Shown: positions 25,701 through 33,904 of the stretch, in pieces
Layout: each line of letters opens with the position of its first letter
Position numbering within the stretch: position 1 is the first letter of the stretch
Assembly: GCA_965248395.1 (NCBI GenBank)
Contig: OZ252103.1
Coordinates: forward strand, 930,001 to 994,000
Source of the DNA: JAAXHH01 sp965248395
GTDB taxonomy: Bacteria > JAAXHH01
Direction of reading: 5' to 3'
Length of the DNA stretch: 64,000 bases
Made by a program: the position numbers and the translations under genes
Notes under the pieces: model-generated
The model's database searches: none
Told to the model about the DNA's origin: nothing
What the model saw: the letters and a program-made list of their open reading frames with translations, nothing else

Positions 25701-28443
25701 GTCCGCCTGCTTCCCCGCCCTCCGGACCCAGGTCGATGATCCAGTCCGCCGTCTTGATCACCTCGATGTTGTGCTCGATGACGACGACAGTGTTGCCCTT
25801 GTCCACGAAGGCGTTCAGTACGGCGAGCAGATGGGTGATGTCTTCGAAATGCAGGCCGGTCGTGGGTTCGTCCAGCACGTAGAGCGTCCGCCCCGTACTG
25901 CGCTTGCACAGTTCCCGTCCCAGCTTGATGCGCTGCGCCTCGCCGCCCGACAGCGTAGGCGCGGGCTGACCCAGCTTGATATACCCCAGGCCCACGTCGT
26001 AGAGGGTTCCGAGTACCCGGGAGATGGAAGGAATGTGTTCGAACAGTTCCAGCGCTTCCTGCACGTCCAGGTCGAGCACGTCCGCGATGGAATGTCCCTT
26101 GTACTTCACCTCCAGGGTTTCCCGGTCGAACCGTTTGCCCTCGCAGATGGGGCAGGAAACCCACATATCCGCCAGGAAATCCATTTCCACCCGCGTGGCC
26201 CCATTGCCTCCGCAGGCTTCGCACCGGCCGCCCTTCACGTTGAAGCTGAACCGCCCCGGCCTGTAGCCGCGCACCTTGGCTTCGGGGATTTCGCCGAAGA
26301 GGGAGCGGATCGCGTCGAAGACCTTCGTATAGGTCGCCGGATTCGATCTCGGTGTGCGGCCGATGGGCGCCTGGTCGATGTTGATGACCTTGTCCAGGTG
26401 CCCTGCGCCCTTGAGGCCGTCGTACTCTCCCGGGTCCGTGTTGGCCTTGTTCAGTGACCGGGCCAGCGCCGCGTACAGGATGTCGTTGATCAGCGAGCTT
26501 TTGCCGGAACCGGATACGCCGGTGACGCAGGTGAATAGTCCCGCGGGAATACGGACATCCAGGTTTTTGAGGTTGTTCTGCCGGGCGCCCAGGATCGAGA
26601 TCCACTTGTCGTTCACCTCGCGCCGCGAGGAAGGAACGGGGATCACTTTCTTCCCGCTCAGGTACTGTCCGGTTAACGAAGCCTTGTTTGCGGCCACGAC
26701 ACCGGGGTTGCCTTCCGCTACGATTTCACCACCGTTTATGCCGGCGCCGGGACCGAAATCGACCAGGTGATCGGACGCCCACATGGTTTCTTCATCGTGC
26801 TCAACGATTATGACGGTATTGCCCTGGTCCCGCAACTGGCCCAAGGTATCCAGTAGCCGCCGGTTATCCCGGGGATGCAGGCCGATGCTCGGTTCGTCGA
26901 GCACGTACATCACGCCGACGAGGCCGCGGCCGATCTGGCTTGCGAGCCGTATGCGCTGCGCCTCCCCGCCGGAAAGCGTCGGGGCCGTTCGGTCCAGCGT
27001 CAGGTAGTCGAGTCCCACGTTGAGGAGGAATTCGAGACGGGCGACGATTTCCTTGAGCGCTTCGTCGCCGATCTGGCTCTCGGCGTTCGTCAGCGTCAGC
27101 GTCCGGAAGAACCCACGGATATCCAGTATCGACATCCGGCACAGTTCGGCGATGGAGAGTCCGCCCAGGGTGACGGAAAGCGCTTCCGGCTTGAGGCGTT
27201 CGCCTTGACAGTGGTCACACTCTCCAATGGCCATGTATCGTTCAAGGTCGGCCTTGTGACGCTGAGACTTTAGCGTATGGTACCGCTTTTCCAGGTCGGT
27301 CACGACCCCGTTAAACCGATCCTTATGCGTCCATTCACCGCCCCTGCCGTTGCGGAAGGTGAAGGTGATCCGCCTGTAGCCCAGACCATAAAGAACCACC
27401 CTGCGCGCCTCTTCGGCCAACTGCTCCCAGGGTGTGTCCAGGCTGAATCCCACGTGATGGGCGATTCCCTCGAAAAAGTGCCGTTTCCAGAGGTTGGTGA
27501 TCAGGCCAAGCGGTTCGATCGTTCCTTCGTTGATGGATTTCGCCGGGTCGGGTACGATGAGACGCGGCTCGACCCGCATCATGGTGCCCAGCCCGTGGCA
27601 GTTCGGGCACATGCCCTGGGGACTGTTGAAGGAGAACAGTTGCGGCGTTGGCTCTTCGTAACTCAGATCGCACTTGTTGCAGGCGTACCGCGTGCTGAAG
27701 AGCAGGTCGGAAGTCTTACCGTTCTCATCCAGTTGGACCATCACGGTGCCCTGGCTCAGATGCAAAGCGCCTTCTACGGCTTCGACCAGCCGGGTGCGTA
27801 TATCGTTCCGCAAGATGATCCGGTCCGTCACCACTTCGATCGTGTGCCGCATGTTTCGGTCGAGATCGGGATCTTCGGAGAGGTTGACGACCTCGCCGTT
27901 TACCCGTGCCCGCAGATAGCCCTGCCTGCGCAGGTCCTCGAACAGATCCCGATATTCTCCGCGACGCCCCTGGATAACCGGCGCCAGAACGTGCAGCCGC
28001 GTTCCCGATGGCAGCGCCAGGATTCGCGCGACGATCTGTTCGAGGGTCTGAGCCCCGATCAATTCACCGCATTTCATGCAATGGGGCGCCCCGACCCGGG
28101 CGTAGAGCACCCGCAGGAAGTCGTAGATCTCGGTGATCGTCCCAACGGTGGACCTGGGGTTCAGTCCGGAGGCTTTCTGTTCGATGGAAATCGCGGGCGC
28201 GAGCCCCGTAATCCGGTCTACGTCGGGTTTCTGCATCTGGCCGAGGAACTGTCTCGCGTAGGCGGAAAGGGATTCGACGTAGCGGCGCTGACCTTCCGCG
28301 TAGAGGGTGTCGAAGGCCAGCGAGGACTTGCCGGAACCGGAAACCCCGGTAAAGCAGATCAACGCGTCCTTAGGCAGATCCAGGCTGACGTTCTTCAGGT
28401 TGTGAACGCGGGCCCCTTTGATCTGTATGATCGGTCTGGCCAT
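22744..28443 (-). CDS. uvrA: Double-length excinuclease ABC subunit A (tandem UvrA fusion)
   Basis: The product is about 1,899 residues, twice the usual 940, and consists of two complete UvrA units joined head to tail near residue 945. Four Walker A motifs (GVSGSGKSSLAFD, GVSGSGKSSLIND, GVSGSGKTSLAID, GVSGSGKSSLVND) and four LSGGEAQR signatures each with a LLDEP/VLDEP Walker B are present. Both units keep the zinc-finger cysteine modules (CNKC...CPNC and CEAC...CPIC in the first, CPSC...CREC and CEAC...CEIC in the second). UvrA recognises bulky DNA damage. Double UvrA proteins are known, for example in Chlamydia. Start: ATG at 28443; a TTG at 28506 would add 21 residues. No strong Shine-Dalgarno is visible. 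Confidence 0.95.
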   Translation of the reverse strand: MARPIIQIKGARVHNLKNVSLDLPKDALICFTGVSGSGKSSLAFDTLYAEGQRRYVESLSAYARQFLGQMQKPDVDRITGLAPAISIEQKASGLNPRSTVGTITEIYDFLRVLYARVGAPHCMKCGELIGAQTLEQIVARILALPSGTRLHVLAPVIQGRRGEYRDLFEDLRRQGYLRARVNGEVVNLSEDPDLDRNMRHTIEVVTDRIILRNDIRTRLVEAVEGALHLSQGTVMVQLDENGKTSDLLFSTRYACNKCDLSYEEPTPQLFSFNSPQGMCPNCHGLGTMMRVEPRLIVPDPAKSINEGTIEPLGLITNLWKRHFFEGIAHHVGFSLDTPWEQLAEEARRVVLYGLGYRRITFTFRNGRGGEWTHKDRFNGVVTDLEKRYHTLKSQRHKADLERYMAIGECDHCQGERLKPEALSVTLGGLSIAELCRMSILDIRGFFRTLTLTNAESQIGDEALKEIVARLEFLLNVGLDYLTLDRTAPTLSGGEAQRIRLASQIGRGLVGVMYVLDEPSIGLHPRDNRRLLDTLGQLRDQGNTVIIVEHDEETMWASDHLVDFGPGAGINGGEIVAEGNPGVVAANKASLTGQYLSGKKVIPVPSSRREVNDKWISILGARQNNLKNLDVRIPAGLFTCVTGVSGSGKSSLINDILYAALARSLNKANTDPGEYDGLKGAGHLDKVINIDQAPIGRTPRSNPATYTKVFDAIRSLFGEIPEAKVRGYRPGRFSFNVKGGRCEACGGNGATRVEMDFLADMWVSCPICEGKRFDRETLEVKYKGHSIADVLDLDVQEALELFEHIPSISRVLGTLYDVGLGYIKLGQPAPTLSGGEAQRIKLGRELCKRSTGRTLYVLDEPTTGLHFEDITHLLAVLNAFVDKGNTVVVIEHNIEVIKTADWIIDLGPEGGEAGGRVIAEGTPETVAGVAGSSTGQILGKALLPPTPQELPKPVKQAASGDGHIREITVRGAREHNLKDISVSIPRDRMTVFTGVSGSGKTSLAIDTIYAEGQRRYVESLSAYARQFLQQMQKPKVDHIVGLSPAISIEQKSPGRNPRSTVGTITEIYEYLRALYALVGVPHCPACRVPIGAQTASQIVDRIMTLTEQTRVTLHAPLEPEGSEGYEVLLDRARRNGFIRVRIDGVLRRLEEDIQIDRRRRHELCVVVDRIVIQGDVRQRLADSVETALELSGGLLIAEVQEPDSEGARDVRFSRFYSCPSCGVSYEELSPQSFSFNHRSGMCRECEGLGTQPGIDLDLLIPRRSKSIRESAVSIWGDGAVGDRSMLDLLEQVAAAQGFSLETPVDKLSPEQVQVFLYGSERWIDDHRVPGLSFQFRGIFPTIELVARYANRFPELARLLHPTPCSACEGGRLRAESLSVLIDGVSIAGLSAMPVVQAMSFIDKLDLSDAQTEVVGEVMTEIRNRMRFLLDVGLEYLTLDRRAPTLSGGEAQRIRLASQIGSGLTGVLYVLDEPTIGLHPRDNLRLIEALENLRDLGNTLIMVEHDRDTLEHADNLVDFGPGAGTFGGRIVGEGSPAALKELQASLTGRYLGNRVRIEVPRDRRKPGRNKLQIVGARQNNLKNIDVTLPLGVFICVTGVSGSGKSSLVNDILYPVLASTLHRSQVNPGPHDEIKGLRFVDKVINIDQTPIGHSPRSDPSTYVGLFAPIRSLFAQTVEARMRGYEPRRFSFNVPAGRCEACQGLGVRKIEMHFLADVWMTCEICDGKRYMKETLEVTYKGKTIADTLEMTVAEALEHFENVPRIRRMLQTLYDVGLDYIQLGQSAVTLSGGEAQRVKLAKELSRPGTGKTIYLLDEPTTGLHFDDIRKLLNVLNRLVDKGNTVLVIEHNLDIIKTADWIVDLGPEGGDLGGHVVAAGTPEDIASSLFSHTGQILSRELALGN

Positions 28444-28759
28444 AGGAAAACAGCTGGATTTCGCAGGTCGGCGGAATTGGGTGTCGTGCGCTGGTACAGC
28501 AACCAAAAGGTGCTATACGGATGTTTAGAAATCAAGGTAATTTCACTACGGAACGGGAATCGCGGAAAAGACGCTTGAAATATGCAGTTGCCGGCGTTAA
28601 CGTGGAGGCGGTTGGCTTTGGATTTCGACCACGCATCCACCGATGCGGTAACGGTCGTTGACGGGTACGGCATCCACTGCCACCGGCATACGGTCGACAC
28701 GGCGACGCGACATGCTCTGGCATTGCGGCCGCCGGCGCAGGGGCGAATGGACGATCATC

Positions 28760-29485
28760 ATGACGAATGCCTGGTACATCGACTACTTCGGCGAAGACTA
28801 CTATCATTTCGATCACCACGAGGATACGGACCTCGAAGTGGACGGCCTCACACGCCTGATCGGGCATCCGAACGGGAACGGGATCCTCGACCTCGGTTGC
28901 GGATACGGCCGTGTCAGCACGCCACTGCGGAAACGTGGCTACAGGGTCGTGGGATACGATCTTTCCCCCGCGCTGCTAAAGCGTGCCCGTGAACAGGATC
29001 CCGGGGGAACCTGGGTGAGGGGCGATATGCGGGAACTGCCTTTTACCGGGGGGTTCGACGCGGTCATCAGCCTGTTCAACGCCATGGGGTATTTCGAGGG
29101 GGAAGACGAGAACTTCAGGGTTATGAGGTCCGTTTCGGAGGCATTGCGCCCCGGCGGCCGTTTCGTATGCCAGCTTGTCAACCGGGACTACCTGGTCCGC
29201 AGATTCTCAGCCCAGGAAGTCCATCGCCGGAAAGAGCGTATCGTACTCGAAGAGCGCGACTTCGACCCTGTCGCTAACCGGGTTCATACCAGGACGACCG
29301 TACTCCACGGCGCCGAAAAACGAGAGTACACGTCTTCCATCCGGGTCTATACAGTCACCGAACTGGACCTGCTCCTGGCCGCCGCGGGCATGACGATCAG
29401 GGAGGTCCACGGCGGCCTCGATTTCAGGCCCTATGACTGGGATACGAACCAGTTGGTCGTCGTCGCCGAACGGACGTTTCAGTAG
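28760..29485 (+). CDS. Class I SAM-dependent methyltransferase
   Basis: The ATG at 28760 begins a 241-residue methyltransferase; the frame extends upstream to 28658 but the added residues are Arg-rich and unlike the family. A WYIDYFGEDYYHFD N-terminal cap precedes motif I (ILDLGCGYGRVS), GYDLS, WVRGDMRELPF, FDAVISLFNAMGYF and the post-motif LRPGGRF. The C-terminal half, with ERDFDPVANRVHTRTTV and a YTVTELDLLLAAAGM segment, matches the small-molecule methyltransferase group (Methyltransf_25). Substrate unknown. It is divergent from uvrA with about 316 bp between the two starts, in which no clear feature is seen. Confidence 0.8.
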   Translation: MTNAWYIDYFGEDYYHFDHHEDTDLEVDGLTRLIGHPNGNGILDLGCGYGRVSTPLRKRGYRVVGYDLSPALLKRAREQDPGGTWVRGDMRELPFTGGFDAVISLFNAMGYFEGEDENFRVMRSVSEALRPGGRFVCQLVNRDYLVRRFSAQEVHRRKERIVLEERDFDPVANRVHTRTTVLHGAEKREYTSSIRVYTVTELDLLLAAAGMTIREVHGGLDFRPYDWDTNQLVVVAERTFQ

Positions 29486-29517
29486 GGGGTGCCAGGCGCG
29501 CCCGGTCCCCAATGTGC

Positions 29518-29546
29518 TTGACAAACACCCGGTCCGAACTTAGGAT
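29518..29546 (+). promoter_or_regulatory. Sigma-70-like promoter of the oxidoreductase gene at 29599
   Basis: TTGACA (29518-29523), a 17-bp spacer and TAGGAT (29541-29546). AAGGAAG stands before the ATG at 29599. Confidence 0.55.
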
Positions 29547-29598
29547 TCATTGTCGTTTTGTCACATCTGAGCACGGGTAAATCACAAAGGAAGAATCC

Positions 29599-30642
29599 AT
29601 GGCATCCGACCTGTTGCGTGTGGGCGTTATCGGTCTGGGGTTCGGTCAATATCACGTCCGTGGGTACCAGGCCTGTCCCGACGTGGTGGTCGAGACGATT
29701 TGCAGCAGGACCACGGGAACCGCGCAGCGCGTGGCAAGGGACTTAGGGATTGCCGATACCCAGACGGACTACCGTGCGGTCCTGGATCGCAAGGACATAG
29801 ATGCCGTCAGTATCTGCACGCCCGTGAACCTGCACAGGAAGATGGTCATCGAGGCCCTGGAAGCCGGAAAACACGTCCTGTGCGAGAAACCGCTGGGGTT
29901 AAACACCGAGGAAGCGAGGGATATGCTTGAAAACGCCCGTCGAAGCGGAAAGGTACACATGACAAACTTCGGCTGGCGGTTCAATGGCCCGGCTTTTCGC
30001 ATGAAATCCCTGCTCGACGAGGGATACATCGGCAGGATATACCATCTAAACGCCCGCTACATGATGGGTTACCGGGCGAGCCCCAGGAAGGAGCACAGCT
30101 GGCGCGAGCGGCGCATGGAGGCCGGACTCGGCGCCATGGGCGATCTCGGCGTGCACCTGATCGACATGACCCGCTGGTGGGTCGGTGAATTCGAGCGGGT
30201 CTGTTCGCTGATGCATACGCTCATTCCGGAACGCCCGGCGCCTGATTCTTCCAGCATGCGGGAATCCGAGCTCGAAGACGCCTGCGCCTTCATTTCCCAG
30301 ATGCAAGACGGGATACAGGCCGTATTCCACGTGAGCCGTTGCGCGCTGTGCACGGACTACATACACATCGATATCCACGGCAGCAACGGCGCCCTCCAGT
30401 TCCAGTTGGTTCGAGATACCATGCAGGCCAGTCTGAAAGGCGGCAAGGGGCTGCGAAGCAACCTGCAGACTTTGCCGCTGCCCGCCCAGAAGGGCACGCT
30501 GTCTCCGCAGAGACACTTCGTCGAAGCCATCCGTTCCGGCGAAGAAGCCAATCCCGGCTTCCAGGAGGGGTTCCGAGTGCAGCAGGTCGCCGACGCCATC
30601 ACCGCATCCGAGGAAAAACAGACATGGATATCCCTGGTTTGA
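29599..30642 (+). CDS. Gfo/Idh/MocA family NAD(P)-dependent oxidoreductase
   Basis: This 347-residue enzyme has an N-terminal Rossmann fold (GVIGLGFGQYHVRG at 9-22), the family motif CEKPL with Glu96-Lys97-Pro98, and a C-terminal alpha/beta domain containing GDLGVHLIDMTRWW, where the His and Asp are the usual catalytic pair region. Members oxidise or reduce sugars, inositols and related polyols. The substrate is unknown. A good promoter and ribosome site precede it. The next gene starts inside its last 19 nt, suggesting coupling. Confidence 0.85.
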   Translation: MASDLLRVGVIGLGFGQYHVRGYQACPDVVVETICSRTTGTAQRVARDLGIADTQTDYRAVLDRKDIDAVSICTPVNLHRKMVIEALEAGKHVLCEKPLGLNTEEARDMLENARRSGKVHMTNFGWRFNGPAFRMKSLLDEGYIGRIYHLNARYMMGYRASPRKEHSWRERRMEAGLGAMGDLGVHLIDMTRWWVGEFERVCSLMHTLIPERPAPDSSSMRESELEDACAFISQMQDGIQAVFHVSRCALCTDYIHIDIHGSNGALQFQLVRDTMQASLKGGKGLRSNLQTLPLPAQKGTLSPQRHFVEAIRSGEEANPGFQEGFRVQQVADAITASEEKQTWISLV

Positions 30643-31550
30643 CATCGAGACGGTTTGTGCTTCGACATACCGGTTTTCTGTTGTTGGCTCCTTTGTTCCT
30701 CGCTGGAATCCTGGGATGCGGCAACCTGGAACAGGATACGGGTTCAGCAGACAACAACCGGGACAAGGCCAGGATCATCGCGGAACAGGTGATGGAGGCC
30801 ATGGGGGGGCGGGAGAACTGGAACGCCACCCGGTACCTGAGATTCTCGTTTTTCGGATTTCGAACGCATTACTGGGACAAGGACACGGACCGTCACCGCT
30901 TGTCCTGGACCGATCGAGAAAGCGGACAGTCCCACGTTATCCTGATGAACCTGAACACGCGGGAAGGAAGAGTCTACACGGACGGGACGGAAGTTACCGA
31001 CAACGAGACGCGCGAAGGGTTCCTGGAACGCGCCAGGGGCGCGTGGATCAACGACACGTACTGGATGCTGATGCCCTACAAGCTGCAGGATCCGGGTGTA
31101 GACCTGACCTACGAGGGCGAGGAAGTCATCGACGACACCGTCTACGACAAACTGCATCTCAGCTTTGACGACGTGGGACTTACCCCGGGCGACGAATACT
31201 GGGCCTATATCAACCGGGATACCCGCATGATGGACAAATGGGTTTATCTCCTGCAATTACGGGAAGGCCAGGATGAACGAAGCCGGGGAGAATGGAAGTG
31301 GAACGGCTGGCGGAAGTACGGCGATATCATGCTGTCCGCGGAACGCGAAAGGATGGACGGTCAGAAGCGTTCCCACGAAGACGTGGCGGTATACGAACAC
31401 GTGGACGACGCGGTGTTTGCATCGCCTTCACCGGTCACTCCCGAAATGCTCCGTGAACGCGCCGGTTCCGATGCTTCCGGTCCCTCCGGCGGCACCGGGG
31501 ACATCTCCGCCTCCCGTCCCGCGACCTCCCAACCTGCTGAACAGTCATAG
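30624..31550 (+). CDS. Probable lipoprotein of unknown function
   Basis: The ATG at 30624 overlaps the preceding gene by 19 nt. The 308-residue product has an N-terminal RR, a hydrophobic core and a lipobox (GILGC, Cys32), so it is probably lipid-anchored in the envelope. Residues 45-260 form one domain, beginning VMEAMGGRENWNATRYLRFSFFG and including VNLNTREGRVYTDG-like, WINDTYWMLMPYKLQDPGVDLTYEG and GLTPGDEYWAYINRDT segments. These resemble a widespread FCB domain with a LolA-like beta-sheet pattern, but I cannot name it with certainty. The C-terminal 40 residues are Ser/Pro/Ala-rich and disordered. Confidence 0.65.
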   Translation: MDIPGLTSRRFVLRHTGFLLLAPLFLAGILGCGNLEQDTGSADNNRDKARIIAEQVMEAMGGRENWNATRYLRFSFFGFRTHYWDKDTDRHRLSWTDRESGQSHVILMNLNTREGRVYTDGTEVTDNETREGFLERARGAWINDTYWMLMPYKLQDPGVDLTYEGEEVIDDTVYDKLHLSFDDVGLTPGDEYWAYINRDTRMMDKWVYLLQLREGQDERSRGEWKWNGWRKYGDIMLSAERERMDGQKRSHEDVAVYEHVDDAVFASPSPVTPEMLRERAGSDASGPSGGTGDISASRPATSQPAEQS

Positions 31551-31563
31551 TGACGGAGTCTTC

Positions 31564-31908
31564 ATGTCCACTGCCGCGCCCGCGCCTGTGCACCTGGCCC
31601 TCGACCATCCTGTAAAAGGCGAACTGGCCGTCTTCTGGAGCGACGGCCGCGCGAGTAAATACTCGCTGGCCGATCTTCGCAAGGCCTGCCCCTGCGCCAC
31701 CTGCCGCGATCTGCGCGATCAACTGTCCTCCGCCGGAGGGTTGACCCTGCTTGCCAACGAATCCCTGGACCCGAGCGTCGAGGTGATCGACATGAGTACC
31801 GTTGGGCGCTACGCTCTCCAGTTTACCTGGAAAGACGGTCACAATACCGGTATATACACTTACGAGTTTCTGTATGACGCCGGACAGGACCTCGAAGAGG
31901 TTGGTTAG
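31564..31908 (+). CDS. DUF971 (GBBH-like N-terminal domain) protein
   Basis: This is a 114-residue single-domain protein starting at the ATG at 31564, 13 bp after the lipoprotein gene. The core reads AVFWSDGRASKYSLADLRKACPCATCRD. CPCATC is the putative metal-binding loop, and the closing YALQFTWKDGHNTGIYTYEFL block is the hallmark of DUF971. The fold is the zinc-binding N-terminal domain of gamma-butyrobetaine hydroxylases. Stand-alone versions are widespread and often sit beside iron-sulfur (Mrp/ApbC) or flavin genes, but none is adjacent here. The function is unknown. Confidence 0.85.
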   Translation: MSTAAPAPVHLALDHPVKGELAVFWSDGRASKYSLADLRKACPCATCRDLRDQLSSAGGLTLLANESLDPSVEVIDMSTVGRYALQFTWKDGHNTGIYTYEFLYDAGQDLEEVG

Positions 31909-31980
31909 CCTGGTGCGGCGGGGAATATCCAATTCCTCGATGGGAGCAACTGTGCGATGCGCGGTTGAAGGATGGATAAC

Positions 31981-33069
31981 ATGAAGGTAAAGGTCGGATT
32001 CCTGGGTGTTACCCATCCCCATTCCGTTCCCCATTTGCGTACGCTCGAGTTACTCGAAGAGGTATCCGCCGTAGTGGCCTGGGACGAGGACGACAGCGCG
32101 GTGAAACGGTTGAGCAGCGAAGCGTATCCCAAGCTGGAGACTACGTGGGCTTCATTCGACCAGATCATGGAAAGGGAGGATGTGCCCGTGGTCGTATCGC
32201 TGGCGACAAACGACCGGAATCCCGATTGGGTGATCCGTGCGGCGAAGGCGGGCAAGCACGTCCTTACCGAGAAACCGGTCGCGGCGAGAAGCCGGGACAT
32301 GGAGCCCTTACTCGACGCGGTTCGCGGCGCCGGCGTTCACCTGGGCGTTTACTACACCTGGCGGTCCAATCCCATCGTCAATGACCTCCGCGGGATAATC
32401 GAAGAGGGGGTAATCGGCAAGCTGTTGTCGGTGGAAGGCCGGATGGTCACGTCGCAGGTTCGTTTCCGCAATCCCTCGCACTGGCTTTTCAAGAAGGATG
32501 TCGCGGGCGGCGGGATCCTGAGCTGGCTGGCCTGCCACTGGATTGACGCGATCCGGTACATCACGCAGGACGAAGTAACCGCCGTTTCCGCCATGGTCGA
32601 TACGTTAAATGAACAGGCCATAGACGTCGAAGATACGGCCGGGGTGATCATGCGCATGGGAAGCGGCGCGATCGCCACGCTGCACGCGGGGTACCTCCTG
32701 CCCATCAGCCAGGCCGGGTACCTTTCGGGGAGCTATGACACCTATCTCAGTTTTCGCGGACTCGAAGGCAATATCACCTGGTATCCCACGGAGGAAGACC
32801 GCCCCGTGGTCGTCGAGAGTACCGCGCAGACCTGGAACTCGACGCCCCGGCGCGAACTGAAGTATGTCGTCGCGGAAACCGACGCCTACGGTGGTCAGTA
32901 CGGCCAGGATTTCGTCGGACGGTTCATCGGGTCGGCATTGCGGGGGGATCCCCCGGGCGACGACGGGGAAAACGCCCTGCGCGTACTTCGGATCATAGAG
33001 GCCGCTTACCAGTCCAGCGAAACGGGGCGCATGGTTTCGTTAGGCCACGATCGGTCAAGGAGGGTTTAG
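31981..33069 (+). CDS. Gfo/Idh/MocA family oxidoreductase
   Basis: Start at the ATG at 31981 with GAAGGA at 31967-31972; an ATG at 31972 adds three residues. The 362-residue product shows the Rossmann start GFLGVTHPH, in which His and Pro replace the more usual small residues of the glycine loop. The EKPV motif follows (HVLTEKPV) and a second domain carries GGGILSWLACHWIDAIRY. Together with the SDR gene 5 bp downstream it probably forms a small catabolic operon. Substrate unknown. Confidence 0.85.
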   Translation: MKVKVGFLGVTHPHSVPHLRTLELLEEVSAVVAWDEDDSAVKRLSSEAYPKLETTWASFDQIMEREDVPVVVSLATNDRNPDWVIRAAKAGKHVLTEKPVAARSRDMEPLLDAVRGAGVHLGVYYTWRSNPIVNDLRGIIEEGVIGKLLSVEGRMVTSQVRFRNPSHWLFKKDVAGGGILSWLACHWIDAIRYITQDEVTAVSAMVDTLNEQAIDVEDTAGVIMRMGSGAIATLHAGYLLPISQAGYLSGSYDTYLSFRGLEGNITWYPTEEDRPVVVESTAQTWNSTPRRELKYVVAETDAYGGQYGQDFVGRFIGSALRGDPPGDDGENALRVLRIIEAAYQSSETGRMVSLGHDRSRRV

Positions 33070-33074
33070 CGCTC

Positions 33075-33902
33075 ATGGCTTCAATGAGCGGTAACGTAGT
33101 CGTGATTACCGGCGCATCGACCGGTATCGGACAGGCCACGGCCGAAGCTTATGCCCGCGAGGGCGCAACAGTCGTACTAGCAGCCCGTTCCGAGGGACGG
33201 CTGGCGCGGATCGCCACGGATATCAAGAAAGCGGGAGGACGCGCGATCCCCATGGCCGTGGACGTTACGGACCGGTCCGGCGTGTTTGCAAAGATGAAAG
33301 AAGTCGCAGAAACCCAGGGACGAATCGATGTGCTGGTGAACAACGCGGGAATAGGCCTGCTCAGCCCCGTGGAGAACATGGATCCCGCAGAGTTGAAACG
33401 GGTCTTCGAGGTGAACTTCTTCGGTCTGATCTGGTGTACGCAGGCGGTGTTGCCCTATATGATCAAGCGCAACTACGGCAGGATCGTCAACGTCTCATCC
33501 GTCGCCGGCAAGAGAGCGCTGCCCGACATCTCGGCTTACTGCTCCAGCAAGTTCGCCGTGCAGGCTTTCTCGGACAGCCTCCGCATGGAAGTGGCCGAAC
33601 ATGGCGTCACCGTAACCGTCGTATGTCCGCCCCGTGTCGACACGACGTTCCACGACACGCCCCTGATGAGACAGAAGGGACAGCGGATGAAGGCGCCCTC
33701 GATCACCGCGGATTCCGTTGCGGCGGCAATCGTCCGCGCGACCCGAAAGGGCAGCCGGGAAGTCGTGATTTCCTTCTACGGCAAATTCTTCACCTTCTTC
33801 CAGCGGCTGTCCCCCCGCCTGCTGGACTGGATCATGAAACGACTTTGGTCGCGGCTCGCCGGCAATAAGTCCACCAAGCCGGATACCGACGAGCCGACTT
33901 GA
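33075..33902 (+). CDS. Short-chain dehydrogenase/reductase
   Basis: A classical SDR of 275 residues: cofactor motif TGASTGIG (12-19), NNAG (89-92), and catalytic Ser141/142, Tyr155 and Lys159. A C-terminal extension (residues 240-275) contains an aromatic and basic stretch (FYGKFFTFFQRL, WIMKRLWSRL) that may bind the membrane surface, as in lipid-acting SDRs. The Ala-Arg after the beta2 strand suggests NADP preference. It follows the oxidoreductase gene by 5 bp and ends 2 bp from the convergent PLP-enzyme gene. Confidence 0.85.
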   Translation: MASMSGNVVVITGASTGIGQATAEAYAREGATVVLAARSEGRLARIATDIKKAGGRAIPMAVDVTDRSGVFAKMKEVAETQGRIDVLVNNAGIGLLSPVENMDPAELKRVFEVNFFGLIWCTQAVLPYMIKRNYGRIVNVSSVAGKRALPDISAYCSSKFAVQAFSDSLRMEVAEHGVTVTVVCPPRVDTTFHDTPLMRQKGQRMKAPSITADSVAAAIVRATRKGSREVVISFYGKFFTFFQRLSPRLLDWIMKRLWSRLAGNKSTKPDTDEPT

Positions 33903-33904
33903 CG

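Noticed and set aside
24367..26457. Plus-strand open frame of 696 codons opposite uvrA.
   Set aside because: It mirrors the repeated UvrA coding sequence. The product has no recognisable domain, and uvrA motifs on the other strand are complete.
28444..28759. Upstream extensions of uvrA (TTG at 28506) and of the methyltransferase (ATG at 28658).
   Set aside because: The added residues are unlike the families, no ribosome site supports them, and the conserved N-termini begin at 28443 and 28760.
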